This document shows positions 7,757 through 16,474 of a stretch of DNA of 64,000 bases, one piece after another (position 1 is the stretch's first letter; each line of letters starts with the position of its first letter). The position numbers were made by a program, and so were the translations under genes. The notes under the pieces were generated by a model that did no database searches, was not told where the DNA came from, and worked only from the letters and a program-made list of their open reading frames with translations. Origin of the DNA: Bradyrhizobium sp. 164 (GTDB taxonomy: Bacteria > Pseudomonadota > Alphaproteobacteria > Rhizobiales > Xanthobacteraceae); the NCBI RefSeq assembly GCF_023073715.1, contig NZ_JADPKA010000026.1:299887-363886 (forward strand), in the 5' to 3' direction.

Positions 7757-8704
7757 ATGACCACACCCGACACGCTTCGCAATACGAGTATTCGCCTCAA
7801 CCATGGATCTGTTTTGATGCCTGCTGCGGGGTTTGGCACCCTGATCCCTGACCCGCTCGTGACCAGCCAGGCTACCAAGACGGCATTGGAAGCCGGATTT
7901 CGACATTTCGATTGCGCGGAACGCTACCGTAATGAAGAAGCGGTTGGCGAGGCGATGCAGGAAGTGTTCAAAGCGGGGATTGTCCGGCGCGAGGACGTGT
8001 TCGTTACCACCAAGCTATGGAACACCAATCATCGTCTGGAACGGGTCAAACCTGCCTTTGACGGCAGCCGTCGACGACTGAAAGTCGGCCATATCGATTG
8101 CTACATCGTCCATACCCCCTTTGCCTTCAAACCCGGCGACGAGCAGGATCCGAGGGACGAGCAGGGTCGGGTCATCTACGATTCCGGCGTTACGTTGCTG
8201 GAGACATGGCAAGCGATGGAGCGCCTCGTGGACGACGGGCACGCCAGGTCGATCGGCCTGTCGGATATTACCTTGGACAAGCTGCGGGAGATTGTTTTGG
8301 CTGCGCGGATCAAGCCGTCGGTCGTTCAGGTTGAATCGCATCCGTATCTCCCCGAATGGGAACTGCTCGACTTCTGCCGCGAGCATGGGATCGTACTGCA
8401 AGCGTTTGCGGCGGTGGGACATGCCATGGAGCCAAACGTACTGGCTGACCCTGTGATTACAGCGATCGCGCAGCGTGTGCACAAGACGCCGGCTCAAGTG
8501 GTGCTGGCCTGGGCCATCCAGCGTGGCACCGCTTTCCTGACCACCTCGACCAAACCGCAGCGCATCCGGGAGAACTTTGACATTTCGATCCTGCCTGAAG
8601 ACGCCATGCAGGAGATTCGGGACCGCATCACCACGAATGTCCGGTTCAACTCGGTGGTGAAGACCGGCGTACCCGGATTTATTCCCCGGGTCGCGGTGAA
8701 CTGA
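7757..8704 (+). CDS. Aldo/keto reductase
   Basis: This 315-residue NAD(P)H-dependent oxidoreductase should reduce aldehydes or ketones to alcohols. The AKR catalytic tetrad is visible as Asp52, Tyr57 (FDCAERY), Lys86 (VTTKLWN) and His119 (CYIVHTPF), and the cofactor phosphate-binding end appears as TTSTKPQRIRENF near residue 260. The start has AAGGAG upstream. It begins 12 bp after the MFS gene on the same strand, so it may be part of the TetR-controlled transcript and detoxify carbonyl compounds alongside efflux. Confidence 0.9.
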   Translation: MTTPDTLRNTSIRLNHGSVLMPAAGFGTLIPDPLVTSQATKTALEAGFRHFDCAERYRNEEAVGEAMQEVFKAGIVRREDVFVTTKLWNTNHRLERVKPAFDGSRRRLKVGHIDCYIVHTPFAFKPGDEQDPRDEQGRVIYDSGVTLLETWQAMERLVDDGHARSIGLSDITLDKLREIVLAARIKPSVVQVESHPYLPEWELLDFCREHGIVLQAFAAVGHAMEPNVLADPVITAIAQRVHKTPAQVVLAWAIQRGTAFLTTSTKPQRIRENFDISILPEDAMQEIRDRITTNVRFNSVVKTGVPGFIPRVAVN

Positions 8705-8794
8705 ATTGCGTGGCGCGGAGCTGCGAGGACAAGAATGGCAACCTCCATGTTTCGTTCGCAGGTGAGAGATGTGGAGCGGACACAGCGTCTGCTC

Positions 8795-9391
8795 CTAATC
8801 TTGTTTGCCGAGAGTTTGAGCAAAGGTCTTGCCGTATGGATAGAAGGATTCCTTGCGGCCTTGCTGCCACGCGGCTTTAAGCTCGGGCGTGGTGATGTCC
8901 CAGTCGGGCCGGCATTTTTGGCTGACGACACGCAGGTCTTGACGGAGCTCTTCGATCGTGGGCCGCCCGAAGAACCAGTAGCCGTTGTAAATCCTGTGAA
9001 TAACAAGGCCGGGCTCCAGCACGATCACATGCGGGATCATCGGATTGTTGACGGGATCTGTGTATTCGGCGATGTCGAGATCCTTCTGAACGATGCGCCG
9101 CGGATCGGAAAGAAAGGGCCAGTGTGCGCCTATTCCGCTGCGGTTTTCGTTGGTCTGGGTAATGTTATCGGTGCTGATCGTCACCAGCCGACAATAGCCG
9201 ACCTCCATCTCACGATGAAGTTGCAGCAAACCTTCGGCCTGACGGCGGTCCTTCGGGCAGAAGGCGCCGCGGCTAAGGACGAGCACCATGGGGTCCTGTC
9301 CCTGTAGCTCGGAGAGCTTTCGATGTTTTGCGGTGTGATCGCTGAGTTCGTAGTCGGGGAAAATGGCTCCGGGCACTATGTCGGATCGCAT
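8795..9391 (-). CDS. Peroxiredoxin-like (AhpC/TSA, thioredoxin-fold) protein
   Basis: This 198-residue thioredoxin-fold protein has an AhpC/TSA-type N-terminus (PGAIFPDYELSDHTAKHRKLSEL), then VLVLSRGAFCPKDRRQ with a single candidate peroxidatic Cys45. Ordinary peroxiredoxins have PxxxTxxC, so the RGAFCPKD setting marks a divergent branch often annotated only as redoxin. It would reduce peroxides with a thiol donor. A further cysteine near the C-terminus (VVSQKCRPDW) could resolve the disulfide, but this is inference. It ends convergently with the aldo/keto reductase and lies downstream of the MOSC-reductase gene on the same strand. Confidence 0.72.
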   Translation of the reverse strand: MRSDIVPGAIFPDYELSDHTAKHRKLSELQGQDPMVLVLSRGAFCPKDRRQAEGLLQLHREMEVGYCRLVTISTDNITQTNENRSGIGAHWPFLSDPRRIVQKDLDIAEYTDPVNNPMIPHVIVLEPGLVIHRIYNGYWFFGRPTIEELRQDLRVVSQKCRPDWDITTPELKAAWQQGRKESFYPYGKTFAQTLGKQD

Positions 9392-9440
9392 CTGAAGTCC
9401 TCCATCGTCTGGAAAGCGTAAGCGTGCAGGACGGATGCCG

Positions 9441-11201
9441 TTACAAGTCGATCACGACGTCGCCCTCGGGCTGCGCGCAGCAGATCAGCACAATGCCGTC
9501 CGCTGGGGCGTCGACCGGGTCCGGGCGGTAGCCTATTTTCCCTGCCACAAGTCCGCTCTCGCAGGTATGGCAAACCCCGGTTCGACACGCATACCGCACA
9601 GGTACGTCGCACGCCTCGGCCAGCTCGAGCAAGTTGGGGAACGATGGGCCCCAGCGGACATTGAGAGCGCTGCGGGCAAACGAAACCATCGGTCCTGAGC
9701 CGGGAGCGCCTGCCGGCAAATGCGGCGGCCGACGCGGCTCAGCTGCAATACCTGGGGTAATGGACGGTCCGGCGCCGAACGTCTCGGTGTGGATGCGATC
9801 TGACGTGACGCCCAACTCTTCGAGTCCGGCAGTCAGATCGCTCATGAAGCTCGACGGTCCGCAGATGTAGAAATCGCCATTGCGCGGCAGGTTGAGTTCA
9901 CCAAGCACCCGCACACTCAGGTGCCCAACCGCATCGAAATCGACATCGGCCCGATCCTCGGGATCGGGCGAGCTGTAGCAAACATAGCTGTGGTGGTGGG
10001 AAAGTGTATTGAGCAGTCCGCGCGTTTCCTCGGCAAACGGATGTTCGCGGCCGTTACGGGTTCCGTAAAGCCACCAGATTTCCCGCGCTGAGCCTTCGGC
10101 CGCCAGCGCATGGAGCATCGCGAGCACCGGCGTCACGCCGATCCCGGCACTCAACAGCACCACCGGCGCGTCGCCCGGCCGCAGTGTGAAATCCCCTCGC
10201 GCCGCACTTGCCTGCACGATGTCGCCAACTTGCAGGCGGTCATCAATGTAGGCGCTCGCGGCGCCATGGGCTTCCCGCTTGACGCTCACGCGATAGGTCG
10301 TGGCGCCGGGCGCTCCCGACAGCGAATAGCTGCGCATCAGCGCAAGCGCTGATTCCGGCTCAAGCCGCAGCACGACAAACTGTCCGGGGAGGGGTGCTGC
10401 GACAGGTTCTCCGTCCGTAGGTTCGAGCAGCAGCGAAGTCACGCTCCCGCTCTCTTGCACTTTGCGCGAGACGCGAAGCGGACGGAATCCTCGCCACGCC
10501 GGTGGCGGGCCGGACACGACACCGAGCCCGGCATTTCCTGTCGTCGCGCCGCCGTTGCGCTGCTGGGTGAGCAACGCCTCGAGGGAACGACGCCAGCCAA
10601 CGCTCAGCACCGGGATGCGTAGCGCGCGCTCCAGCTGATCGCGGGGATGGCCCGGTTTGTAAAGCAGCGCATCAATTTCGGACACGCTCATGCGCTCAGG
10701 TCCGGAGGCGACCTGCGTGATCTCGTCGCCGGCCGCCACTTCGCCTTCCTCCAGCACACGAAAGTAGAACCCGGGTCTGCCGTGCTTGACCACCAGCGCG
10801 GCCATTTCCGGCTCGTTCATGCGGATGCCCAGCCGGTAACAGGTAACGCGCGGTTGCGTCACCTCGAACAGGGCGCCGCCGATCCGGTAGCGGTCTCCAA
10901 TGCACACCTCGGCATCCGACAGGCCATCGACGGAAAAATTCTCGCCGAACTGCCCATAAATGAAGTCGTTTCGTCCCAGATGGCTCTGCCAGTAGCGATA
11001 GGAATCCATCTGATAGACAAATACCGCCCGGCGCTCGCCGCCGTGGCCATTCAGGTCGCCTTGTCCGTCGCCGTCGATGTTGAGCCGGCGCACCATGCGC
11101 GGCCCCGTGACCGGCGCCTTCCAGATGCCGGTATGGACGGTCTTGCCTTGCCAAGTGATGTCGCGGGGCAGGCCGACATTGACTGAAAGCAAGCGTCCCA
11201 T
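9441..11201 (-). CDS. MOSC domain-ferredoxin reductase-[2Fe-2S] ferredoxin fusion
   Basis: This 586-residue protein joins a MOSC/YiiM-like molybdenum-cofactor domain (about residues 1-165, with GERRAVFVYQ, FGENFS and VTQPRVTCYRLG), a short helical linker, an FAD-binding barrel with RSYSLSGAP near residue 295, an NAD(P) domain (VVLLSAGIGVTPVLAML) and a C-terminal plant-type [2Fe-2S] ferredoxin with CRTGVCHTCESG and a final Cys in ICCAQP. Such proteins move electrons from NAD(P)H through FAD and FeS to a Moco-dependent reduction, by analogy with YiiM and mARC-type N-hydroxylated-compound reduction. ATG at 11201 is preferred; a TTG 12 bases upstream is also in frame. It is divergent from the VOC gene and shares the dyad at 11400. 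Confidence 0.82.
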   Translation of the reverse strand: MGRLLSVNVGLPRDITWQGKTVHTGIWKAPVTGPRMVRRLNIDGDGQGDLNGHGGERRAVFVYQMDSYRYWQSHLGRNDFIYGQFGENFSVDGLSDAEVCIGDRYRIGGALFEVTQPRVTCYRLGIRMNEPEMAALVVKHGRPGFYFRVLEEGEVAAGDEITQVASGPERMSVSEIDALLYKPGHPRDQLERALRIPVLSVGWRRSLEALLTQQRNGGATTGNAGLGVVSGPPPAWRGFRPLRVSRKVQESGSVTSLLLEPTDGEPVAAPLPGQFVVLRLEPESALALMRSYSLSGAPGATTYRVSVKREAHGAASAYIDDRLQVGDIVQASAARGDFTLRPGDAPVVLLSAGIGVTPVLAMLHALAAEGSAREIWWLYGTRNGREHPFAEETRGLLNTLSHHHSYVCYSSPDPEDRADVDFDAVGHLSVRVLGELNLPRNGDFYICGPSSFMSDLTAGLEELGVTSDRIHTETFGAGPSITPGIAAEPRRPPHLPAGAPGSGPMVSFARSALNVRWGPSFPNLLELAEACDVPVRYACRTGVCHTCESGLVAGKIGYRPDPVDAPADGIVLICCAQPEGDVVIDL

Positions 11202-11399
11202 CACGTTTCCCAACGATGATCACCGAAACCTGGAGGTGAATCCCGGTAAGGCTCGCTGCAAGCCACCTCTGGCGCAAGCGTTGGCTGCGTCCTTATGAGC
11301 CACCGACCGCACTTCATTTCATCTCGAATGGCCCAATAAAGTCCCTCTACGGTGCTGATGTTAAGTGCGCTTTTCCATTCGACCTTCGGAAGAAGCGGG

Positions 11400-11417
11400 T
11401 CATATCAATGTATGAGT
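11400..11417. promoter_or_regulatory. Dyad operator, copy 3 (TCATATCAATGTATGAGT)
   Basis: This is the reverse-orientation match of the site at 247 (17 of 18 positions). It lies in the 278-bp region between the divergent MOSC-reductase and VOC genes, 63 bp before the VOC start. No other feature is apparent in this intergenic stretch. Confidence 0.55.
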
Positions 11418-11479
11418 GGCCAGCTAGAGATTCTGTGTTCACGTGTAGTTGAACTGTGACCAGCATCAGGGAGATAACC

Positions 11480-12136
11480 ATGATGAATCCTGCTCAAGCG
11501 CGGACGCTCGACATGAAGCTCGAGATCGTAGTCCTCCCCATCTCAAACGTCGATCGCGCGAAACAGTTCTACAGCAGCCTGGGTTGGAGGCTCGACGCCG
11601 ATTTCGCCTCTGATGACGGCTATCGCGTGATTCAGTTCACGCCGCCCGGATCCGGAGCTTCGGTCATCTTCGGCACGAATATCACCGCCGCGGCGCCCGG
11701 TTCCGCCAAGGGACTGTATTTGATCGTCTCGGACATCGATGCTGCGTGCAAGGACCTGGTCAGCCGCGGCGTGAAGGTCAGCGGGCCGTTTCACGGCGGT
11801 CGTGACGTACACAACGGAGCCGACGAGCCGCATTTGTTCGGGAGTGTCCGTCTTAGTGGCCCGGACCCCGAACGCCGCAGCTATTTCTCGCTGGCCTCGT
11901 TCAGCGATCCGGACGGCAATGGTTGGTTGCTCCAGGAAATTACCGCACGGCTTCCCGGTCGTGTCGAGGGTAACACGGCCTTTGCTTCGGCAGCAGACCT
12001 CGCTGCCACCCTGCGGCGCGCCGCGGCCGCGCATGGCGAGCATGAGAAACGAACAGGCGGGCATGACGAGAATTGGCCGGACTGGTACGCTGAGTACATT
12101 GTCCGCGAGCAGGCCGGCGAACCATTGCGATCTTGA
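11480..12136 (+). CDS. VOC (glyoxalase/bleomycin-resistance fold) protein
   Basis: This 218-residue cytoplasmic protein contains one VOC module, from MKLEIVVLPISNVDRAKQFY to FSDPDGNGWLLQEI, a metal-dependent fold seen in glyoxalases, dioxygenases and antibiotic-binding proteins. The C-terminal tail (HDENWPDWYAEYIV) is acidic-aromatic and outside the fold. The ATG at 11480 has AGGGAG upstream; a GTG at 11456 is possible. The module is strongly similar to the C-terminal half of the GlcG-VOC fusion at 15477, so the two are paralogues. The reaction is unknown. Confidence 0.85.
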   Translation: MMNPAQARTLDMKLEIVVLPISNVDRAKQFYSSLGWRLDADFASDDGYRVIQFTPPGSGASVIFGTNITAAAPGSAKGLYLIVSDIDAACKDLVSRGVKVSGPFHGGRDVHNGADEPHLFGSVRLSGPDPERRSYFSLASFSDPDGNGWLLQEITARLPGRVEGNTAFASAADLAATLRRAAAAHGEHEKRTGGHDENWPDWYAEYIVREQAGEPLRS

Positions 12137-12209
12137 CGCGGTGTTTTCCACATCTGCTGCGGTTGGTCGCGGCCGCCTAAGTTGAGTGTTGACAACGAAG
12201 GGGGCCGCA

Positions 12210-12800
12210 ATGAGCAATCGAATCCTGGTTTTTTACGGCTCCTATCGTTCCGACCGGATGGGCATCCGCCTCGCCGAATTCCTGGTTGAGCGGTTGCGAC
12301 GCCGGGACGATGCCGTCGAACTGATCGACGCCAAGGCGGTCAACCTGCCGATGCTCGACAGAATGTACAAGGAGTATCCGCCGGGAAAAGCTCCCGAGCA
12401 GCTTCAGCTCCTGGCCGGCAAGATTCGCGATGCCGACGGCTTCGTGTTCGTCACCGGCGAATATAATTGGGGTATGCAGCCCGGGCTGAAGAACCTGACG
12501 GATCATTTTCTGGAGGAATGGTTCTGGCGCCCCGCTGCGATCGCGAGCTATTCGGCGGGACGTTTTTCCGGAGCACGGGCCGCAACGGCCTGGCACGGCA
12601 CACTTTCCGAGATGGGGATGGTGGTGGTTTCAGGCACGATTTCCGTCGGCCCCATTGCACAGACCCTTGACGCTAATGGCGCGCCAACCGGTGGCGGCGG
12701 CGAGGCCCTCGAAAGGGCGTTTCCCCGCTTTGCCGACGATCTGATGTGGTGGATCGAAGCGGCAAAGATGCAGCGACAACGCAAAGCTCCGCCGTATTGA
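12210..12800 (+). CDS. NADPH-dependent FMN reductase (flavodoxin-like)
   Basis: This 196-residue flavodoxin-fold protein has the phosphate-binding turn of the NADPH-FMN reductase/ArsH/ChrR family (LVFYGSYRSDRMGIRL) and the characteristic GEYNWGMQPGLKNLTDHF segment. It would use NADPH to reduce FMN, quinones or xenobiotics. GAAGGGGG precedes the ATG. It follows the VOC gene by 73 bp on the same strand and ends convergently with a histidine kinase gene, so it closes the short operon started at 11480. Confidence 0.87.
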   Translation: MSNRILVFYGSYRSDRMGIRLAEFLVERLRRRDDAVELIDAKAVNLPMLDRMYKEYPPGKAPEQLQLLAGKIRDADGFVFVTGEYNWGMQPGLKNLTDHFLEEWFWRPAAIASYSAGRFSGARAATAWHGTLSEMGMVVVSGTISVGPIAQTLDANGAPTGGGGEALERAFPRFADDLMWWIEAAKMQRQRKAPPY

Positions 12801-12842
12801 CCGCCTGTCGTCGCGAGCAGCGTGATTGCGCCCCTTCCGCGA

Positions 12843-14321
12843 TTAACCCCTACGGTTCGCTGGCAAGTCGAAGCTGAAGCGGGCTCCGCCGAGTGTAGAG
12901 TTGTTTTCCACTCGAATCCGACCACCATGTGCTTCAATGATCGAACGGGAGATGGGCAAACCCATTCCCATTCCAGCCTCTTTCGTCGTAAAGAAGCTAT
13001 CAAAAAGATGGGGGAAAGCAGCGGAGTCTACTCCCGCGCCGCTATCTTCGATGGCGCAGCACACCGTTTCAGGGTCCGACAGCGTGGTTCGAATATGGAT
13101 GTTGCGGCGACCAGGGTCTGCCATCGCCTGCATCGCGTTGACGGCTAGATTCACGATTACCTGTTGAAGCTGGGTACGGTCGCCAACGATGTGGGGAAGC
13201 TCCGTTGCTAGATCGAGAGAAACGGAGATGCCTCTAGATTGGAATTCCTGTTTCAGAAAGACCATCGATTCTTCAATAACGTCTTCGAGCGATAGTCGAA
13301 TCAGCTGAGCCTTTCGCCCCGTAACAATCGAGCGTATTCGGTCGATGATTTCGGACGCTCGTCGCGCATCGGCGACCATGCGCTTAGTGAGATCCTGGAC
13401 CTTCGCGACATCTGGCGCGGGTCGAGCCAGCCAGCGCAAGCCGGTTTCGCCGTTCGTTACAATCGAGGCAAGCGGTTGGTTGATTTCGTGCGCAATCGAC
13501 GCTGCGAGTTCCCCCATCGTCATTTCGCGCGTCATGTGAGCGAGTTCCGCCTGCGTATTGCGTAGATCTTCTTGCGCTTGCTTCCAATCGTGCATGTCCA
13601 CAACTGTGCCATGCCACTTTAGAATCCGCCCCTGTTCATCGAGCAATGGGAGCGCGTTCGTTACGCACCATCGATAGGTACGGTCGGCAGCGTGTATGGT
13701 GCGAACCTCAACTCGGTACGGTGCTCCGGTCGTGACACAGGAGAGCCACACTTGGGCTGCGCGATTTATATCGTCTGGATGAAGAAGCTTTATCCAGTTA
13801 TCGCCTTTGACTGCTTCAGCCGAGAAGCCAGTGTAATCGAGCAGGCGAGTATTGCAGTAATCGATCGCTCCGTCCGAAGTAGCGCTCCAAAGCATTTCTG
13901 GAATGGTTTCGGTCAGCTGGCGCAGGTTAAGTTCGCTGTCCCGCAGTTTTTGTTCTGCGTGTTTGCGATCCTCGATGTCGGTATTTGTCCCATACCAAGC
14001 AGCGACGGCTCCGCTTTCGTCTTGAAAGGGTTCTGCGCGAAACAGGAACCAGCGATACACGCCGTCGAAGCGGCGCATGCGCGCCTCGGCTTCGCCGGGT
14101 TTCCCGGACGCGAGGACCTTTTCCCATGTATCGGACAACGCCGGCAGGTCGTCAGGGTGGATCGCGGCTAACCATTGCCAGCCGAGCGCCTGATCCAATG
14201 TCATGCCAGTGTAGTCGAGCCAACGCTTGTTGAGATATTCCGTGAAGCCGTCGGCGCGGCTCCGCCAAGTCTGCAACGGAATTAAGTCGAGCGCTTGCAG
14301 TTCTCGGTTGGTATCGTCCAC
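12843..14321 (-). CDS. Double-PAS sensor histidine kinase (FixL-like HPK4 type)
   Basis: This 492-residue soluble kinase has two PAS folds (about residues 10-130 and 140-260), a phospho-acceptor helix with SIAHEINQPLAS and a HATPase domain with N box (VIVNLAVNAMQAM), G1 (EDSGAGVD) and G2 (FFTTKEAGMGMGLPIS). It has no membrane helix, so it senses a cytoplasmic or redox signal. The GTG at 14321, behind GAAGGCGAG, is chosen; a TTG at 14384 would add 21 residues without a ribosome-binding site. No response regulator is adjacent. The DHp helix closely resembles those of the kinases at 27490, 33298 and 39618, so they may share the regulator at 29608. Confidence 0.87.
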   Translation of the reverse strand: MDDTNRELQALDLIPLQTWRSRADGFTEYLNKRWLDYTGMTLDQALGWQWLAAIHPDDLPALSDTWEKVLASGKPGEAEARMRRFDGVYRWFLFRAEPFQDESGAVAAWYGTNTDIEDRKHAEQKLRDSELNLRQLTETIPEMLWSATSDGAIDYCNTRLLDYTGFSAEAVKGDNWIKLLHPDDINRAAQVWLSCVTTGAPYRVEVRTIHAADRTYRWCVTNALPLLDEQGRILKWHGTVVDMHDWKQAQEDLRNTQAELAHMTREMTMGELAASIAHEINQPLASIVTNGETGLRWLARPAPDVAKVQDLTKRMVADARRASEIIDRIRSIVTGRKAQLIRLSLEDVIEESMVFLKQEFQSRGISVSLDLATELPHIVGDRTQLQQVIVNLAVNAMQAMADPGRRNIHIRTTLSDPETVCCAIEDSGAGVDSAAFPHLFDSFFTTKEAGMGMGLPISRSIIEAHGGRIRVENNSTLGGARFSFDLPANRRG

Positions 14322-14538
14322 CAGGAACTCGCCTTCTTCCGACGTATTCTCGGAACTTTGGCCTGAGGGCGGACCGGATTGCAATCGAAATCTTTGAGTA
14401 AGAGGTCAAAACGGTGAAAATCGGGAGAATCTTACGGAGCGCAATCACACGATGAGCGTCGGGTAATTGACGCGAGGAAAGTCTGCCCGGACCTCACTTG
14501 TTTGCGGCACCATAGAATCAACGATGTTTTTTGTGGAG

Positions 14539-15480
14539 CTACAGGCGTTCGAGAAAGTTGCGGACCAGAGACGCAATCTGGTCAGTAGCTTCGTCCAGTG
14601 CGAAATGTCCCGCTTTTAGAATATGGATTTCCGCCTTCGGCACATCGCCGGCATAAGCAGTCGCGCCAGCAACGGTGAAGGAGGGGTCGAATTTCCCCCA
14701 AACTACCAAGGTCGGCGGCTGCACCTCGCGAAGCCAGTTTTGCCAGCGCGGATAGGAGGCGACGTTGGTCCGGTAATCCAGAAACAGCGTGGTCTGAATA
14801 TCGGCCTGGCCCGGACGGGTAAGAAAGGAGTACTCGTCGGTCCACGTATCCGGATCGTAACGATCGGGATGAGGGCTCGATCCGATATGCCGCCGGCGCG
14901 TCGCCTCAAAGGACGTGAAGTTGGCCTTGAGGTTCGCAAGCTCGTGGGCCGGATCCGCCCAATACTTCCGCCGTGCTTCCCAGAGCGGGCTCAGGCCCTG
15001 TTCGTGCGCAACCGCGTTCTGGATGATAAGGGCGCGGACGCGTTCCGGGCGGGCGAGCGCCATGCGGAAGCCAACGGGGCCGCCATAGTCCTGCATGAAC
15101 AGGACGTAGTTCGTAATGCCGAGTTTGGTCGTGAGTTCATCCATCACGCTTGCGAGATTATCAAAGGTGTATTCGAAGCTTGACAGGGAGGGTGCGCTGC
15201 TATGGCCGAAGCCGGGATAGTCGGGGGCGATGAGATGATAGTTGTCGGCCAGGAGGGGAAGCAAAGGTTCCCACATCCGCGATGACGAAGGAAAGCCGTG
15301 CAGCAACAGTACGGTCGGTGCGTTGGCCGGCCCCGCTTCCCGGTAGAAGATATCAAGGCCCTGGATCTCGACGCTCTGATAGGAAATCGACTGTCGGCTG
15401 GATGTCATGTTTTGCGCCGGTGCGTTGGTGCTCATGCAGGTCAATGCGGCCGAGAGGGCAAGCAGGGCCGATGTATTCAC
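14539..15480 (-). CDS. Secreted alpha/beta hydrolase, haloalkane dehalogenase/epoxide hydrolase type
   Basis: This 313-residue protein has a Sec-type signal peptide (first 22 residues, ending PAQ) and an alpha/beta-hydrolase fold: oxyanion motif HGFPSSSRMW, nucleophile elbow FMQDYGGPVG with Asp131, and catalytic His in LKAGHFALDE. An Asp nucleophile is the mark of haloalkane dehalogenases and epoxide hydrolases rather than Ser esterases. It would act in the periplasm on halogenated or epoxide compounds; the true substrate is unknown. Its ATG overlaps the stop of the upstream GlcG-VOC gene by four bases. Confidence 0.82.
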   Translation of the reverse strand: MNTSALLALSAALTCMSTNAPAQNMTSSRQSISYQSVEIQGLDIFYREAGPANAPTVLLLHGFPSSSRMWEPLLPLLADNYHLIAPDYPGFGHSSAPSLSSFEYTFDNLASVMDELTTKLGITNYVLFMQDYGGPVGFRMALARPERVRALIIQNAVAHEQGLSPLWEARRKYWADPAHELANLKANFTSFEATRRRHIGSSPHPDRYDPDTWTDEYSFLTRPGQADIQTTLFLDYRTNVASYPRWQNWLREVQPPTLVVWGKFDPSFTVAGATAYAGDVPKAEIHILKAGHFALDEATDQIASLVRNFLERL

Positions 15481-16409
15481 AGCGTAGCTCCATTGCCGGC
15501 TGCCGCATGTCGAACCACACTCGTGAGTTCAGGCGTGAAACTTGTGTCGCTGTCCTCGATGTGTCCGGTCAATCGTGCGGTGATTTCCTGCAACACCCAG
15601 CCGTTGCCGTCCGGGTCGCTGAACGAGGCGTAAGAAGCGTAGCTCTTTCGTTGCGGATTTGGGCCGCTGAGCAGACTTTTTCCTTCGGCATGGTGAAATA
15701 TGCCGCCGGTGTCGTGGAATAGCTCGCTCACCGCGATGCCACGGCGAAGCAGGTCCTCGCGGGTGGCCTGGATGTCGGAAACGATCAAATGCAGCCCCTT
15801 CACCGAGCCGGGCGCAGCTGTGCTCACATTCTTGCCGAACATGATCGAGCACCCGGAACCGGGCGGCGTGAGCTGGATCGCGCGGTAATTGTCGCCGGCG
15901 GAATAGTCGATGTCGAGCCGCCAACCGAGATCGTCATAGAAACGCTTGGCGCGATCGGCGTCCGCGACGGGGATGATGACAACTTCGAGTTTCATGTCGG
16001 TCTTGCGCGTGGCCGCCGGTTCCCGGAGCGCGGCTTCAAGGATCGCGACGTCCTGCTCGACGGTGCCACCGCTGACGCCGACACCCGCGACCAACTGGCC
16101 CTCGCGGGTGAGCGGCGCTCCGCCGCCCATCGAACAATACGTTCCGCCGGACAGGCCCATCAGCGGGAAGAGATCCTGTCCGGGCTGCACCAGCGGTGAC
16201 AGATCGGCCGTTCGCAGTCCCACCAGCGCGGATGTGTAGGCCTTCCGCTCCGATATCTCGATCGAGAACAGCGGCGCTCCGCTCATGCGGTGCTGGAGAA
16301 GGACGTTGCCGTGAACATCGATGACACTAACGGCAACCGGAACCTTGGTGCGGGCCGACTGCGCTTCGACGCGGTCGGCGATGTCCTTTGCGAAGGCGAG
16401 TAAATCCAT
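15477..16409 (-). CDS. GlcG/HbpS-like domain fused to a VOC domain
   Basis: This 310-residue protein has a GlcG/HbpS (heme-degrading family) N-terminal half (about residues 1-138: VPVAVSVIDVHGNVLLQHRM, ERKAYTSAL, GVSGGTVEQDVAILEAAL). Its VOC C-terminal half (about 144-280) restarts with MKLEVVIIPVADADRAKRFY, very like the protein at 11480. The internal Met at the start of the VOC half suggests a fusion of two formerly separate genes. GlcG-like proteins bind heme or small acids and VOC proteins bind metal and small ligands; the combined role is unknown. It is translationally coupled to the secreted hydrolase. Confidence 0.8.
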   Translation of the reverse strand: MDLLAFAKDIADRVEAQSARTKVPVAVSVIDVHGNVLLQHRMSGAPLFSIEISERKAYTSALVGLRTADLSPLVQPGQDLFPLMGLSGGTYCSMGGGAPLTREGQLVAGVGVSGGTVEQDVAILEAALREPAATRKTDMKLEVVIIPVADADRAKRFYDDLGWRLDIDYSAGDNYRAIQLTPPGSGCSIMFGKNVSTAAPGSVKGLHLIVSDIQATREDLLRRGIAVSELFHDTGGIFHHAEGKSLLSGPNPQRKSYASYASFSDPDGNGWVLQEITARLTGHIEDSDTSFTPELTSVVRHAAAGNGATL

Positions 16410-16474
16410 GACAGTGTCCTTTCTGATCAGTGTTGCGCGGAAGGGAAAATCTAGCTTCGGGCTCTTCGAGTTCG

